Positions 1-11,947 of a DNA stretch of 64,000 bases are shown here, piece after piece. Below the pieces are notes generated by a model. That model was not told the origin of the DNA. It did not search any database and saw only the letters and a list, made by a program, of their open reading frames with translations. Position 1 is the stretch's first letter, and every line of letters starts with the position of its first letter. A program made the translations under genes and the position numbers. The stretch is from Aphrophora alni (taxonomy: Eukaryota; Arthropoda; Insecta; Hemiptera; Aphrophoridae). The stretch covers positions 71,356,877 to 71,420,876 of the forward strand of contig OY740768.1 in the NCBI GenBank assembly GCA_963513935.1, in the 5' to 3' direction.

Positions 1-1759
1 CACTTGATTCGCTCGTTTCAGTATCTTCATTTTAGAAGATGACTCGGCACTCCCGTATCCTCGTAACTATATGAATATCATTTTTATTTCTTGGTCAGGG
101 TTATAAATTACATTTTTTTGCAATAACATCGCTATTGGCCATCGTGGAGGTGTGGAGATGGTACCACTACATGAATAATTAAAATTTGAATATTTGTACC
201 AAATTTAGTATTTTACAAAATATATAACACAGAAGACATGAAAACATTTTATAAAATTGTCTCCATTTTGACATTTTAAATTCTATTTTTCGGAATTTCA
301 ATACTGTTCTATATGAACACTCTATAGTCTCCTTTAACAAATTATTACTTGTTCCTGTCGTAATTTTTGTGGCCGCTATTGTATTTACGACGACAACGAC
401 CATGACAACAGAAGGACTGCATGTCAAGAATCACTTCCACGGTTTCCCGGAGCCATGAAACCTGAAGATAATTTATAATGGTTTCTGATTACACAACTTA
501 CCCTATTCTTCGTATACTGTGTAAGGGAAACAAGATAGACTATGAAGAAGACATTACCCAGATTCTCTCACAAAACCGAATGTTTGGAAATTTTTTAAAA
601 AAATATTACTCACTCTAACAAAATTAGAAATAGGAATAAGATCCAAATGCCGAAATAGAAGTAAAAATATCTTTATACTAGACAAGAATTATTATGGAAA
701 TTGTTAAATAAGGCATGGCTTTAAAAATTCAACGTATACATCTACAACAGTGTTTAAAATTTTTTTGTTGAATAGTATGTGTAATATTTTAGATGAAATG
801 GTACTTACTGTGGTCGGAGTTTATTTTGATTTCCCCATTTTATTCAATAATCGACGTATTTGAGTCATAACCTTTATTTTTCAATAAAATTTCAAAATGA
901 TATGGTGTAACTGTTTCCTTTAAATTTTATTTCTGTCAAATTGGTCACACTGTGTAGGCTGGTATAGATGGAGAAACACGGAACTATTGTAAACATTGTT
1001 TGAACTCTTGGAAGGACTCCCAAAACTGACTTCACCGTTAATGACAATTTTCTCTCTACAACGTAGGCTACAATTGATAAAATTTATTAAAAAAAAAAAA
1101 TATATATATATATATATATATGATTTTGTTCTTCAGTTATGTTTATTTTATTTTGAATGACCCCGAATATATTGTCCCTTTACTTCCATTGTCACAAATA
1201 GTTTCGTTACGCAAACAAACATGCTGACAAATGATAAATGTAGGTAACCTGCTCCCGATGTTACTCTTTGTTTTTCGTACACATCCCTTTCTAATGTTCC
1301 AGTAACATACGTGTGTTTAAGGAAGACGTTTAATGTATTATCATTTGTAATAGCTTCGAAATAAGGTCTAAGTTAATATAAATTGATAGGGTGGAATTAA
1401 TTGCAATTAAAACATATCTATGCAGATGGACAAATAAAATCGTATTTATGTGCAGGTATGTAAGTTACATCTAAATAATGTCAAATGCTTTAAAATGTCA
1501 ATGGTTTTAAAATCAAAATTTAAACAAAATTCAATAATATGGATTATTTTATCTGAAAAAGTAGACTATACTGACCTGTATCATACTTACAAATTACAAA
1601 GGGATGTCATCTAAATATAATTTGTTTCTAAGTTAGACGTGTCTTCCTCTTCCGTACTGCAAGTTTAAAATTTCTATTTTTACTTGTCTGGACGGTGTCC
1701 TTTTTTTATCTCAAGACTTTTGATAAGTGTCAAGAAAGTGATTTTCCTGAGACGGTGTT
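1..1759. other. Non-coding AT-rich DNA, no gene recognised
   Basis: I see no supported gene here. Around 110-175 and 355-470 the base composition is less AT-rich. A minus-strand open stretch at 179-427 begins with a Val-rich hydrophobic run, but no family can be recognised and no splice structure is convincing. A short (TA)n run lies at 1101-1121. Confidence 0.6.
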
Positions 1760-2240
1760 TAATATAACTCTAGATTTCTAGCCTACAGACTATAACTAAT
1801 GTGTATGAAATGAATCATGATGAGAACCAATATGATATAACTCTTGATTCCTAGCCTACAACTAATAACTGCCTTGTATCCATAAAGAGAACTGACATGG
1901 TATAACTCTAGATTTCTAGCCTACAGGCTATACAGTAGCTAAAGTATATGAAAGGAATCATGATGAGAACCAATATGATATAACTCTTGATTCTTATCCT
2001 ACATGCTATAGGGTATAGTGTACCCCGAAAATAATATACATTACATAACAACACTTGATGCTTAGTGTTAGGGTAATAGGTACATTATATCCATGAAAAT
2101 AACCGATATGATATTATTCTTGTTTCCTATTCTACAGGCAATAGGTACAGTGTAACCTGGTAAAGAATATAAATTATATAACAGTTGATACACAGTGTTA
2201 GAGTAATATGTAGTATATCCATGAATAGAACCGACATAAT
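1760..2240 (+). repeat. Degenerate ~65-78 bp tandem repeat
   Basis: The phrase tataactctagatttctag and its variants recur at about 1763, 1836, 1901 and 1979. Each is followed by a segment like cctaca..cta and then gagaacc.a.atgatat. Weaker copies continue to about 2240. Units are 65-78 bp and clearly diverged, so this is an old minisatellite. I see no coding potential. Confidence 0.75.
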
Positions 2241-2349
2241 TTTAAAAAAATTATTTATCCAATAATGTTTTTACAATTTACAATTATTATTCATTAGAGC
2301 AATAAAAATTTCATCATTTATGTTCACTTCACAATCTCCAGCTTGCTAA

Positions 2350-2360
2350 TAAATAAATAA

Positions 2361-2403
<43 letters not shown>
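2350..2403. repeat. (TAAA)n/(TA)n microsatellite
   Basis: A short (aaat)n run passes into about 38 bp of uninterrupted TA dinucleotides. Confidence 0.9.
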
Positions 2404-2408
<5 letters not shown>

Positions 2409-3777
2409 CACAGCAATGTACAAATTAGCTTACGGGTTCTTGCCCCTTGACTTAAAACTACTATAAAACTATAAACACAATAAAAAAGAAGAAAAAACAT
2501 AAATAAAATCAAATATATAGTAAAAAGTAACTTAAATAAAACTATAAAACAACAAATATATATAATAATAAATCATGTATATAAGTACATATTTTTGAAA
2601 TTCCAACAAAATCGACTTTACATATTTCAACGAAATTTTTAAATACATAGTTGAACATTGTAAAACATTACTACACCAAACATATCTACAGAAGAAACCT
2701 GAAAATTAGTATTGCAAGGTTCATAAAGGCTAGTTCTTAATGACTAAAATATTTCCATTCTTTTGTGTAATATGACATAATTTTAAACATACCTTTTAGT
2801 TCTAATTCAATTATTTTATTTTGTACTATGTATTCACTAATTAAAATGATTATAATTTTGCATCTGAATTATTGTTTGTTTATATAGAATGTTTTTATTT
2901 ATAAAATGTGTTCATATTATTTTGATCGAAATTTTGTTAAAGTGAAGTCACTAAAGACTGTAAATACAAAACTATAAGAAACAATGCCGCCTGCCTACAA
3001 ACTGATAGTTTGGGATTTATCGGAACAATATACAAATGTAATATGAACTCCAACCTAAAGTGGCAAATATTTCAAAATTGTTCCAAAAGATTTTGGTAAA
3101 AATTTCGTTTGACATTTACGCCTAAATATTTTCAATATTTTTGTTAGTACAATAACTGTGGAATTTTAAACCTATGTCGATTAATTTACTTAGAATTCAG
3201 TTTTATGATAAATTTAGTGCAATTCTTCATTAATCTTAAATTTTTAGGCAATAAATGAGGCGATAAACCCCATGTAGATATAGTTTAAGTAACTTTTTTG
3301 TAGTTGTGTAAACCAGTACGAATTTGAAATAAAGCCATTTCTCTTCATTTATTAAAGATATAAAATTAATTTAATTTAAGATCAACACTTCAAAAAACAT
3401 ACACTGAAGTTTAGTTTAAGTTTTGATGTAGTATATTTATTTTAAGCTTAGAATCATTTATATAACAAAATTACATAAATATGTTGAATTAAAATACATT
3501 ACTTTTATTAAGTTAATTTAATGTTGCACTTTAACACTTGAACAATACTATTAAATAGACGAACAATATTAATTTATTTTGTCAGTTTATAAGAAACTGT
3601 AACTATAACTGAAGTATGTTTGTTACAAATAAAAAGAAATCCTCAAAAGCTTGTAACACTTCTCTAGACTGTTGTTGAATGGCTGCTGTCAGCTTTGTCA
3701 TTGAACTTTTTGAAATATGGTAACAGCTTAAGCATATGATTGAATCATTTTAGGTTTACTTGTACTACCAATATCGC

Positions 3778-3825
<48 letters not shown>

Positions 3826-5789
3826 TAAACCATAAAACTAGTTCTGTCTTTTATATCTATTTCTTTAACACGATTATAGTTAAGTATCAAACAGTCAATG
3901 AATAACCACTAAAAGGATAAAATTATTGATTATGTGACAACTTACTGAAACGAAATGAAACATATTTTGTTTGAAGCAAATTGTATACTACATATTCTAT
4001 ATAACGTATAATTGCTGAAACATAAAATGAAATTGAGGTTGGATTACTCTTGATAATGTAGAAGTATGAAGTATTTAAATATCTTTAATTTTCAAATTCA
4101 TAATTAATGTGTGTAACATACAAACAAATTATTTTTATATTTTGTAATTAAAAGTTGAAATATCTTCTATTGAACTTTGTATCTGTGTTACTATCCTTCA
4201 CAAAACAGAATATATTTTGCAAAAACAATTTCATGCTTCATGAAACATTTAAACTTATTTTGTTTTATGTCAACGTAAAGTAACACTTCATTGACCACAC
4301 TTTCATACTCCTGTTCTAGCTTGTGTACTGAATACTTCTAACAGTGTTAAAATCTACTTGAAGAAGAATTGTATTAACCGGTCAACTCACCAGGAATAAA
4401 GTATTAATTAAATAAAGGATAAAGGATTGAGCTTTAAATTTCTATATTCGTATATTTCTCCTTTTCGTAATAAAAAAAAATGTTGTCTGATAATTTGCAA
4501 ATGAGGGTGAGGACTTGGTTATATGAAACGTATTATGTCTTTACTTGTAGTACAAATGTATTGGTTATTTGACTTTTAGATTAATTCTGTTTTACTGAAT
4601 TTTCAGAAGTATTGTGTCAAAATTTTTAATTGAGTAAAACTTATGTTAATATAATTGACATATGAATAGTTTGTGCCTGTTAAACCATTTTCAGTCGCAG
4701 GTCATCACATCAAGTTACTGGAAACTCGGTAAAAGCATAATTAATCTTACCAATTTGAAACTTAAGACTTATTATTTAAAGATTGATCTTCAAGTTATAA
4801 AGGAAAACGTATAAATAAATATTAATTAATTAAACTTTGCGATATTTAATTAAACACCATTCAACATTTCCATATAAAGCATTTTATTTTATTGAAACCG
4901 CTGACTGATTGTAATTTAATCATATATATTTTATGATTAAAAGCACGATTAAACTTGTTTTTGAAGAAGGCTCCATGGACACTGAAGAAAGTAGGAACGG
5001 AAAACTCCAACAAAACTACTTAAAAACCATCTCCAAAGTCGTTTATCCTTAAAAGAAACCAATTTAATACGAAGAGGGGTTGCACAATATTGTATTTTCA
5101 ACTATTTCTTACAATTTTCTTAGTTAACTGAAAGAAAGTTTTCATGTTTGATTAATTATCCTAAAACATGCAAATTCAGTTGTTAAAATTTGTTTGTATA
5201 AAGAAAATAACCTATAGATAAAATTTATAAAAAGAGATGTCTGTTTATATTACATAATATTTAGGTTAAATCTTAAACAATCTTCAAATGTATATATATT
5301 CACAAATTTCACTATATATGTTTATACCATGTTGAACTGAAATAATATTCGTTTTATTAGGTATGTAAAAATATCAACTCTTTTTGCTTATAATAGTGAA
5401 AATAAATTTTTGAACCACGATGTTAATTTGAGTACCATGATTCTTTGGAACAGTTACACAATTATTTACTATGTTAAATAGTTTGGTGTACCTTCAAATA
5501 ATTATACTACTGGTAATAGTAGAATATTTTGTCTGTTGGCAGATCATAATTAGTATCTTTAAAAGTACGAAAGCAAAGTTCATTTTACTAAATTTGCGGT
5601 AAAATGTGACAAGATATTAAATGTCGGCTTGTAGGAAAGACTTTTGTACGCAGATTATTTTGTGATAGATATGTATTCAATATGAAGATTCATATATACA
5701 TTTTTTAAATTTTACAGTCTTTTTAAATAAAACAGGAGGTATCCTGGTGTATAAGGCTTGACATAGTTTAATTAAGTGCATTAAGTTCG
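2404..5789. other. Non-coding AT-rich DNA with a (TAA)n tract
   Basis: No coding region is supported. A (taa)n microsatellite of about 14 units lies at 3782-3824. The rest is low-GC sequence with stops in every frame. The short stretch at 4965-5050 is slightly richer in C and G but matches nothing I recognise. Confidence 0.6.
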
Positions 5790-6010
5790 CCGTGGATTAC
5801 TGGTAAACTTGTAAATGGGTTAAGCTAGACTTATCAGCTTGTATTTTCCATCACTGTCAGTTTTAACGCCAAGAATTGGTTCTCAGAAATAACAATTAGA
5901 GTTTCTTCTTTACAAGTAGACTTAAAACTTTGAACTTCTTTATTGATAATAAACTTAAAAAATCATAAATTACGCTTATAATTTTGTAGTTTATACGTGT
6001 ACCACATAAA
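5790..6010 (+). repeat. Dispersed repeat, copy 1 (plus orientation)
   Basis: About 210 bp here match, in inverted orientation, the sequence at 43670-43885. Shared anchors are ggttaagctagacttatcag near 5818, ccagttttaac-type sequence near 5860, and ctcagaaataacaatt near 5882. The similarity continues more weakly through an AT-rich tail. Two copies in one window suggest an interspersed family. The class (SINE, solo terminal fragment or other) cannot be told from the sequence. Confidence 0.65.
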
Positions 6011-6361
6011 TTATAATATAATAATAGATTAGATAATTTATTACAAAATTTCGTATAATGATTTATTGTGATATAGGTTTAATATGTTAGTGAATCGTTG
6101 AATATTAAACTTCCCTCTTTGGATGTTTAAATACATAAATAAATCGTAACGTAAACCCTGCATAATAATTTAAAACAGGTGTATAATATTATTTCTGTGT
6201 TGTAGAGCGTGATTAATTATATAATTAATATAAGGAAGGAAAATTAGAGAGTAGGTGTTACGTAAATTATTTATTTGATATTTTACGAAACTAGAAATTA
6301 TCCAAGTAGAAATTATACTCTTAATTAGTACCTATTCAAAATGTCTGTCTGCCTGCCAGCC

Positions 6362-6363
<2 letters not shown>

Positions 6364-6430
<67 letters not shown>
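6364..6430 (+). repeat. (GT)n microsatellite, left flank of the LTR element
   Basis: About 66 bp of pure GT/TG run directly into the first base of the 5' LTR. The other flank of the element (15869 onward) is also (GT)n, so the retrotransposon split or landed in this tract. Confidence 0.95.
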
Positions 6431-6431
<1 letters not shown>

Positions 6432-8976
6432 GAGACGGCTTGGGAAAAGCCAAAAGTCTCAAGCCAATATAAACAGGTTAAATTCCCGCGATAAAGCCAT
6501 GTAGATGGGAGACGAGGAGGGACGATGACGTCACGGCAACAGGTGCTGAACACTGCATGTTGAATCGTGAAAAATCGCTCTGCCTTGTTTCTTATTTTAT
6601 TAAAGTACTAAATTATTAAAATAAATTAATGTTCAGTAGAATCAACCGATTAATAATATCGAAAAATAAATTTAAAAGCAATTAAAACAAAAAAGTTATT
6701 CAAGTTTTTATAGGGGCTCAAAAACCTAAAATTTGGAAAAAAACTTAAATTCAAAATTCAAAAAACGTAGAGTCATAACTCAGAGGGGAACTAATAATAA
6801 TAATAAATAAGAAATATGAATTAATAATAATTAACAGGTGAAAATGGACTTAGAAAGTCATTCTTGGGGAGTTTTTTGGAATTTTTGAGTTGAAGGGGGG
6901 ATTATTTAAAAAATAATAATAAGTACTATTGAAGAGACCACAATAGGGCACAATAATATGTACTTAGAATCAAATTTGAGAATAAAATAGAGGAGATATA
7001 ATAATTACAAAACGTAAAACTTTAAAGCCCAAAAGCGGTTAAATTAAACGTTAAAGGGGTAAAATAACATTGTAATTATCGATATCTAGTATGTTAAATT
7101 GTAAAACATCAAAGCAGAAGTGATAATATATAATGGGGGGGTTTTTATGAACAAAAACTCAAACGGTAAAAACTTTGGGACTTCAAGGACGTATAACTCG
7201 AGAACCAAACGAGTTATGTGAAAAGTACAAACAGAGTTTTTCGTCGTAGTAGAAGAGGAACAAGATTTCGTCAAAAGAATTTTGAGAAAGGACTTATCTC
7301 AAAATTTGGAAAGAAGAAAAATCAAATTTCGGGAAAAGGGCGAAAACTCGCGAACGAAGCGTAGTAGAGCGATGAATCAAGTTCCTCAAGACCCACAAGA
7401 TGGAGAGGAAGAAGAATCCGAAAGGAACTTTAAAATCGGTTCGAGCGTTCGAAAGTTATAGCGAGTTGAACGAAAAAACGACCAAAGTAGAAATTTTCAT
7501 GCAAAAACATGAAAAGTGGCGCGCGCATCCTCAGTCGGGATCTAAAGTCTGGAACATCATATTGCCAACTTGGATCAAAGATAACGTTGAAGAATAATTA
7601 CAATAAATTATTAATTAAAAGGTGTTTTAATTAATAATAAAGGAAGAAAACTGTTCATTAGTCAAAAAATATGACTAATAAAATATATAGTGTAAATATT
7701 TCAGACCAAAAGGGCCTGAAAACACATAATATGAAGAAAATACCTTTTTCCCTAAAAGGGAGGAAAATTGGCTCCAAGAAAGTGGATTAATTCCCACTGA
7801 AAGGGAGACCGTAATTTATCTTTCGAAAGAAGGATACTTTTGATTTGGAATCGACGCGAAGTGGACGTTTCTTCTGCAACCGACTCTGAGCTGAGAGGAA
7901 AAGTCAACTGTCACTCTACTTAACTGGACTTAGAATAATTTCTACTTTTATCGAACTTCAAGGCAACTTAGAAGAATTCGAGACCAGCATTCAACTACAT
8001 AGCAGCTTACAGACTCTGGATCGAAAACATCATATCAACATCAGCCTAATTATACAACAAATTCCAAATTCAACTAGAACTTCTAATAAAGTGTGAAGGT
8101 ATCTTATACTTAAGGAATAATTCGCAAATATTAACTTCATTTCAAATATAACGTCATTAGGGGAATTATTAAAATTTAAATTCATTTTAATACTTCTGCT
8201 TTGGTGTTGAAAATAATTAATAATTAAATACGACTTTTTCGGTACAGGAAAAACTGTTTGTGGTTCTGTCTGAAAAGTCAAGCGTTTTTATTTTGTTTAG
8301 AATATAGAAAATATTACATTGATAAATTTTGTCAAATAAATAAATAGTTGTGTTGTTGTTTAATCAAATTGTTTGGTGTTATTAAAAAAGTTTATAAATT
8401 TAACAATTTTTCTGTGCAAAAGAGAAAGGAATACATAAATAATTCATTTCTAAATCTTGTTGTGTTTTCAATATATATCCATTCTGTATATGCTATTAAC
8501 CTTGTTTAAATATAAATCTTATGTGTGTGCTCTGGTAATATAATTTGAAAATTTTAAAAGTTATCATCAGAACTTAAGAGCCGATTTCTCCCAAAAGGCA
8601 CGACCTTGGAGAGAGAGAGTGTTAATCTTAAGAAAGAGTCAAATAATCGAGCATTGAGATAAAATTCAGGGAATTTTGCGTAAATTAAAAGTTAGTAAGT
8701 TTATGAGGACAAGCTCATACTTACTAGAGCCAAGAGTTGCAAAATCTTTCATTGAAAAAGGTAAAAGTGAGCATCTTGGCCTTGCCCGCGCTTGCTCTGA
8801 GAAGAAAGGTGGTTCGCCCAGTCGGTGGTGATAGTACAGCGAGTTTAAGAGTTCGTGATAAATAGTGTTCCAAAAAGGGAAAAAAGAATCTTAAATTCGT
8901 GAAGAGAGAGCGGAGTGTGGTAAGTGGCATTCCAAAAGTAGGGGCACGAACCTACGACCCCGAGGGTAGCGCGGCA
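6431..8976 (+). repeat. 5' LTR
   Basis: This starts tgagacggcttggg and ends gcgcggca, which gives the TG..CA termini usual for LTRs. Its length, 2546 bp, equals that of the 3' copy. It holds a small open frame at 7400-7597 (65 codons) that is cut by a TGA at 14334 in the 3' copy, so it is probably not a maintained gene. An internal purine run (gaaggggggatt, near 6893) resembles the real polypurine tract. Confidence 0.95.
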
Positions 8977-9056
8977 AGTGGCGTTCCAACGTGGGGCAAG
9001 AAGAACCCTACGACCCCGAGAGTAGTGCGGCAAGTGGCGCCCAATAGCGTGGAGCA
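8922..9056 (+). repeat. ~55-bp tandem units across the LTR/PBS junction
   Basis: Three successive units begin aagtggc[a/g]..cc at about 8922, 8977 and 9033. The first two also share ctacgaccccgag and g.gcgg. The LTR end falls between units 1 and 2, so the junction itself is reiterated. Confidence 0.7.
8979..8997 (+). promoter_or_regulatory. Primer-binding site, tRNA-Lys type
   Basis: Two bases after the 5' LTR lies tggcgttccaacgtggggc. Animal tRNA-Lys 3' ends are expected to be complementary to tggcgcccaacgtggggc, so the match is near complete apart from ttcc in place of ccc. A second, partly matching copy (tggcgcccaatagcgtgg) begins at 9035 with the correct ggcgccc start but an altered 3' half. 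Confidence 0.7.
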
Positions 9057-9300
9057 CGGAAAAGCAAAGTTTTGGAACAAATTTTCAAAATTTTGAATTT
9101 TTCAGTGTTTCATACGAACGAGAATATCTTAAGTTCTGATATAATTTATATGTACATGTGTGTTAGTAATAAGTTGTGCTGGTAATTACAACGACAAATA
9201 TACTAAATTGCAAAAATAATAATAATTAAAAGTAGAGTCCAAATTAAACCGAAATTTAAATTTTTTAATTAATTAAATCAAGTGAATAAGTGAAGTGAAA

Positions 9301-10495
9301 ATGGGACCAGCGAAAGATCCAGAAAAACAGGAAGGCTCAAAGGAACAGGAGACGGAAATGAAGAAAATGGTGAGGTACCTGAACCAAATGGAGGAAAGAA
9401 GAAAGCAAGAGAGGGAACAGGACAAAGCGGAACAATTGAAAAAAGAAAAGGATAAGGAAGACGAGGACAAATTAAGAAGATTAGAAGAAAGAATAGAAAG
9501 AAATCAAGAAAAAGAAGAAACGGAGGCCAAGCAAAATCAGAGAGAAGAAGGAATGGAAGCCAGATGGATGAAGAGAGATGAAGAATTGGAAGCCAAAAGG
9601 AAGCAAGAAAAGTTGGAGATGGAAGGCAAGCAGAAACAGGAGAGGGAAGAAATGGAAGCAAGATGGAAGCAGGAGAGAGAAGAGAGAGGAAGAAATGGAG
9701 ACAAAACGCATCCAAAGGGAAGAAGCTAGAAAACAGGAAATAGGGAAATATATGGAGGAAATAAAGGAATCTATAGATAGAAATATGGCCGAAAATACGA
9801 GACGAATAGAAAATTGTGAAGAAAAAGTGGAAGAGTACGTAGGGGAAATAAAAAAAATGACGGACAGTTTAAAGGAACAGGGAAAGTCGACTAAAGAAAT
9901 TGGGGAGAAAGTTAAAAAGTTAGAAATTAAAATTAGGGAAGTCGCCAAAATTAAAGAAACCGGTGGTAATGCGAAAAATATAATTTATTTAGATAGGGCA
10001 AATTTAGAATAAAAAACTATAGAATTTTGGGGAAATTCAAGAGATAATCCTGTTCAATTTTAAAAACAAATTGAGGAAGTATTTCAAGAAATAAATCCGG
10101 TTATGGAAGAAAGTGATAAATTAAAAGTAGTGGAGAAAAAATTGAAAGGAGCTGCCATGGAGTGGTGGGAAATAATCAAGCGAGATACGGAAGAATATAG
10201 CCAGTTTAAATTGCTATTTTTAGAACATTATTGGGGTTATCAAACTCAACAAGTAGTTAGAAATCAGATCGAAAACCATAGGTATAATCCAAATGGAAAT
10301 ATAAGTAGGGTAGATTATTTTTGTAAAATGGTGCGAAAGGCCGAGTATTTGGAACCCAAAATTCCGGAAGAATTCCTTATATACCAACTAATGAGGCATT
10401 TTGACCAAAAAGTTCAATTAGCGTGTATTGGTAGGGCTAGTGAGCATTTGGAGGACGCCATTAAGTTTTTGAGGACAATTTTATTGAAAACGTAG
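9301..10495 (+). pseudogene. gag: Gag: coiled-coil N-terminus plus capsid domain, broken
   Basis: The first ATG is at 9301. The first ~125 codons are almost wholly Glu/Lys/Arg/Gln with heptad-like spacing, a likely long coiled coil. The frame closes at 9727, but the same charged helix continues in the next frame from about 9685, showing a one-base indel in a purine-rich run. That frame has stops at 10010 and 10061 and then runs open to 10493. The last open part (10103-10495) has the Ty3/gypsy gag pattern: LKGAAMEWWE, then F..LFLEHYW, then RYNPNG, then an LIYQLMRHF-like helix. The product would form the virus-like particle core. With one frameshift and two internal stops, this copy cannot make full Gag. 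Confidence 0.85.
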
Positions 10496-10500
10496 ACGGG

Positions 10501-10716
10501 ATGTCAAGAGAAGTTCGAAGACCCGATAGTTTCGAAAGGAGGGACGGACAACAAAGAGATCAAAATTTCAGGCAAAGGAATCAAGACTACTCAAAACCAT
10601 CCCAAAACCCTAACCTTCGATCCTATGGTCAAACCCAAAACAAACCCCAACCACAGATACCTCAAAACCCTGGTCCTTCAAACCAAAAATTCCTACCTAA
10701 GGTCACAAAAAACTAA
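10501..10716 (+). pseudogene. gag: Gag C-terminal (nucleocapsid-like) tail, out of frame
   Basis: This is a 71-codon stretch very rich in Arg, Gln, Asn and Pro (PSQNPN, QTQNKPQPQ, PQNPGPSN). That composition suits the RNA-binding tail after a retrotransposon capsid. It lies one frame off from the capsid region, which ends at 10493, so another frameshift separates them. I find no intact CCHC zinc knuckle. A lone NFCQK-like piece follows at about 10736, possibly a decayed knuckle. Confidence 0.6.
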
Positions 10717-10873
10717 AATACGAGATCTCAAGGCAAAATTTTTGTCAGAAATTGGAAAATACAAACGGAATTGAGATCGAGGATAAAACCAAATTTAGCA
10801 AACATAAAAGGGGGATCTGAAAATAAATAAAATTAAATTGGGGATTTTAAACACCGAAATTAAAAAAGATTTA

Positions 10874-11947
10874 ATGGAGGAAAGAGATAATAAAATTCTA
10901 AATAGTGAAGTTTACGAAAAATGTCCGGAAATTGGGATAGAAATTGAAAATATAAAAGTAAATATGTCCATTGACACCGGAGCTCAGATGTCCTGTGTTC
11001 AAGAGGATTTTTATAAAAATGTGCTAAAAAATAGGAAGGATAAAATCTTGGAATTACCAGTTGTAAATACGGAAATGGTGACGGCGATAAAAAGCCAGCG
11101 ACAGAGGATTAAATTACAAGCATTATTGGAGATTAGAATAAATAACCAATCAATAAGAGGGGTATTTATGGTGGTACCAAAGCTGGAGAGCAAAATGATA
11201 ATGGGTTGTGATTTAATGTGCAAATATCGAAGTCGAATTAATATGGAAAAGGGTTTCCTACAACTGGTAAAAGAAAACGAATTTATTGTAGTAGATTTTC
11301 TTAAAGAAAATAATTTAAGATTGAGCAAAAACAAAGTGCAGAATTTCCATCAAGATGGCGGCGAGACAAACAAAATGGTGACGTCGTCAGCTGCAAATAG
11401 AGGAGGCTCAAATTCGTATAAGCGAGTAACCGGGGCTTATACGTTGTCTACCAAAATGCCGGTAGACATAAAAACAAAAGCCAATTACGTGTCTAGACTG
11501 AAGTGTGACTATAACGGAAGTAAAAACAAATGTGCGAATAGGGTTAGCCAGTTTTTTACGAAAGTTAAAAATGAAGAAGTGCTTAGAAAAGCGGAGACTA
11601 GGAAGTTAAGATTGAGCAAAAACAAAGTGCAGAAAGAACATCAAGATGGCGGCGAGACAAACAAAATGGTGGCGTCGTCAGCTGCAAATAGAGGAGGCTC
11701 AAATTCGTATAAGCGAGTATCCGGGGCTTATACGTTGTCTACCAAAATGCCGGTAGACATAAAAACAAAAGCGAAGGACGTGTCTAGACCGAGTAGTGAC
11801 GAAACCGATGGTGGTCAAAAGCGAAGAAAGAAGTTAAGTGTAAGCAATGAGTCGATAAGGAGGGAAAATGCAATATTTAATAAAGATGAAGGGCTATTTA
11901 AAGCGTGGTATAAAGGTAAACAATTAATTATTAAGAAGAAGGGCTGA
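10874..11947 (+). CDS. pro: Retroviral-type aspartic protease with repeated C-terminal extension
   Basis: The open frame begins earlier, at 10838, without an ATG; the first ATG is at 10874. The catalytic motif IDTGAQ is at 10970-10987, and the flap/second hydrophobic motif appears as MIMGCDLM at about 11198-11221. Both fit a single-domain retropepsin that cleaves Gag. After the protease, where a reverse transcriptase would normally follow, there is instead about 200 codons of Lys/Asn-rich sequence. That part holds two 61-residue in-frame copies (11315-11497 and 11606-11788). The frame ends at 11945 and the next frame stays open to 12184. Translation in nature was probably by frameshift from gag. 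The protease call is firm; the function of the extension is unknown. Confidence 0.8.
   Translation: MEERDNKILNSEVYEKCPEIGIEIENIKVNMSIDTGAQMSCVQEDFYKNVLKNRKDKILELPVVNTEMVTAIKSQRQRIKLQALLEIRINNQSIRGVFMVVPKLESKMIMGCDLMCKYRSRINMEKGFLQLVKENEFIVVDFLKENNLRLSKNKVQNFHQDGGETNKMVTSSAANRGGSNSYKRVTGAYTLSTKMPVDIKTKANYVSRLKCDYNGSKNKCANRVSQFFTKVKNEEVLRKAETRKLRLSKNKVQKEHQDGGETNKMVASSAANRGGSNSYKRVSGAYTLSTKMPVDIKTKAKDVSRPSSDETDGGQKRRKKLSVSNESIRRENAIFNKDEGLFKAWYKGKQLIIKKKG
11315..11497 (+). repeat. 183-bp in-frame repeat, copy 1
   Basis: This encodes 61 residues starting LRLSKNKVQ and containing SSAANRGGSNSYKR and MPVDIKTKA. It is nearly identical to copy 2, 291 bp downstream (start to start). Both lengths are multiples of three. 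Confidence 0.95.
11606..11788 (+). repeat. 183-bp in-frame repeat, copy 2
   Basis: This differs from copy 1 at only a few positions (for example NF/KE after KVQ, VT/VA, and NY/KD near the end). The low divergence points to a recent duplication within the element lineage. Confidence 0.95.

Noticed and set aside
179..427. 82-codon minus-strand frame with a Val-rich run
   Set aside because: No domain, no convincing start context or splice signals; likely chance.
6893..6901. Second polypurine tract (gaagggggg) inside the LTR
   Set aside because: Present in both LTRs about 460 bp from the LTR start; the tract at 13310-13320 is the one next to the LTR and fits the PPT role.
9278..9948. Leu/Phe/Pro-rich minus-strand frames opposite gag
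   Set aside because: Antisense shadows of the Glu/Lys-rich gag coiled coil.
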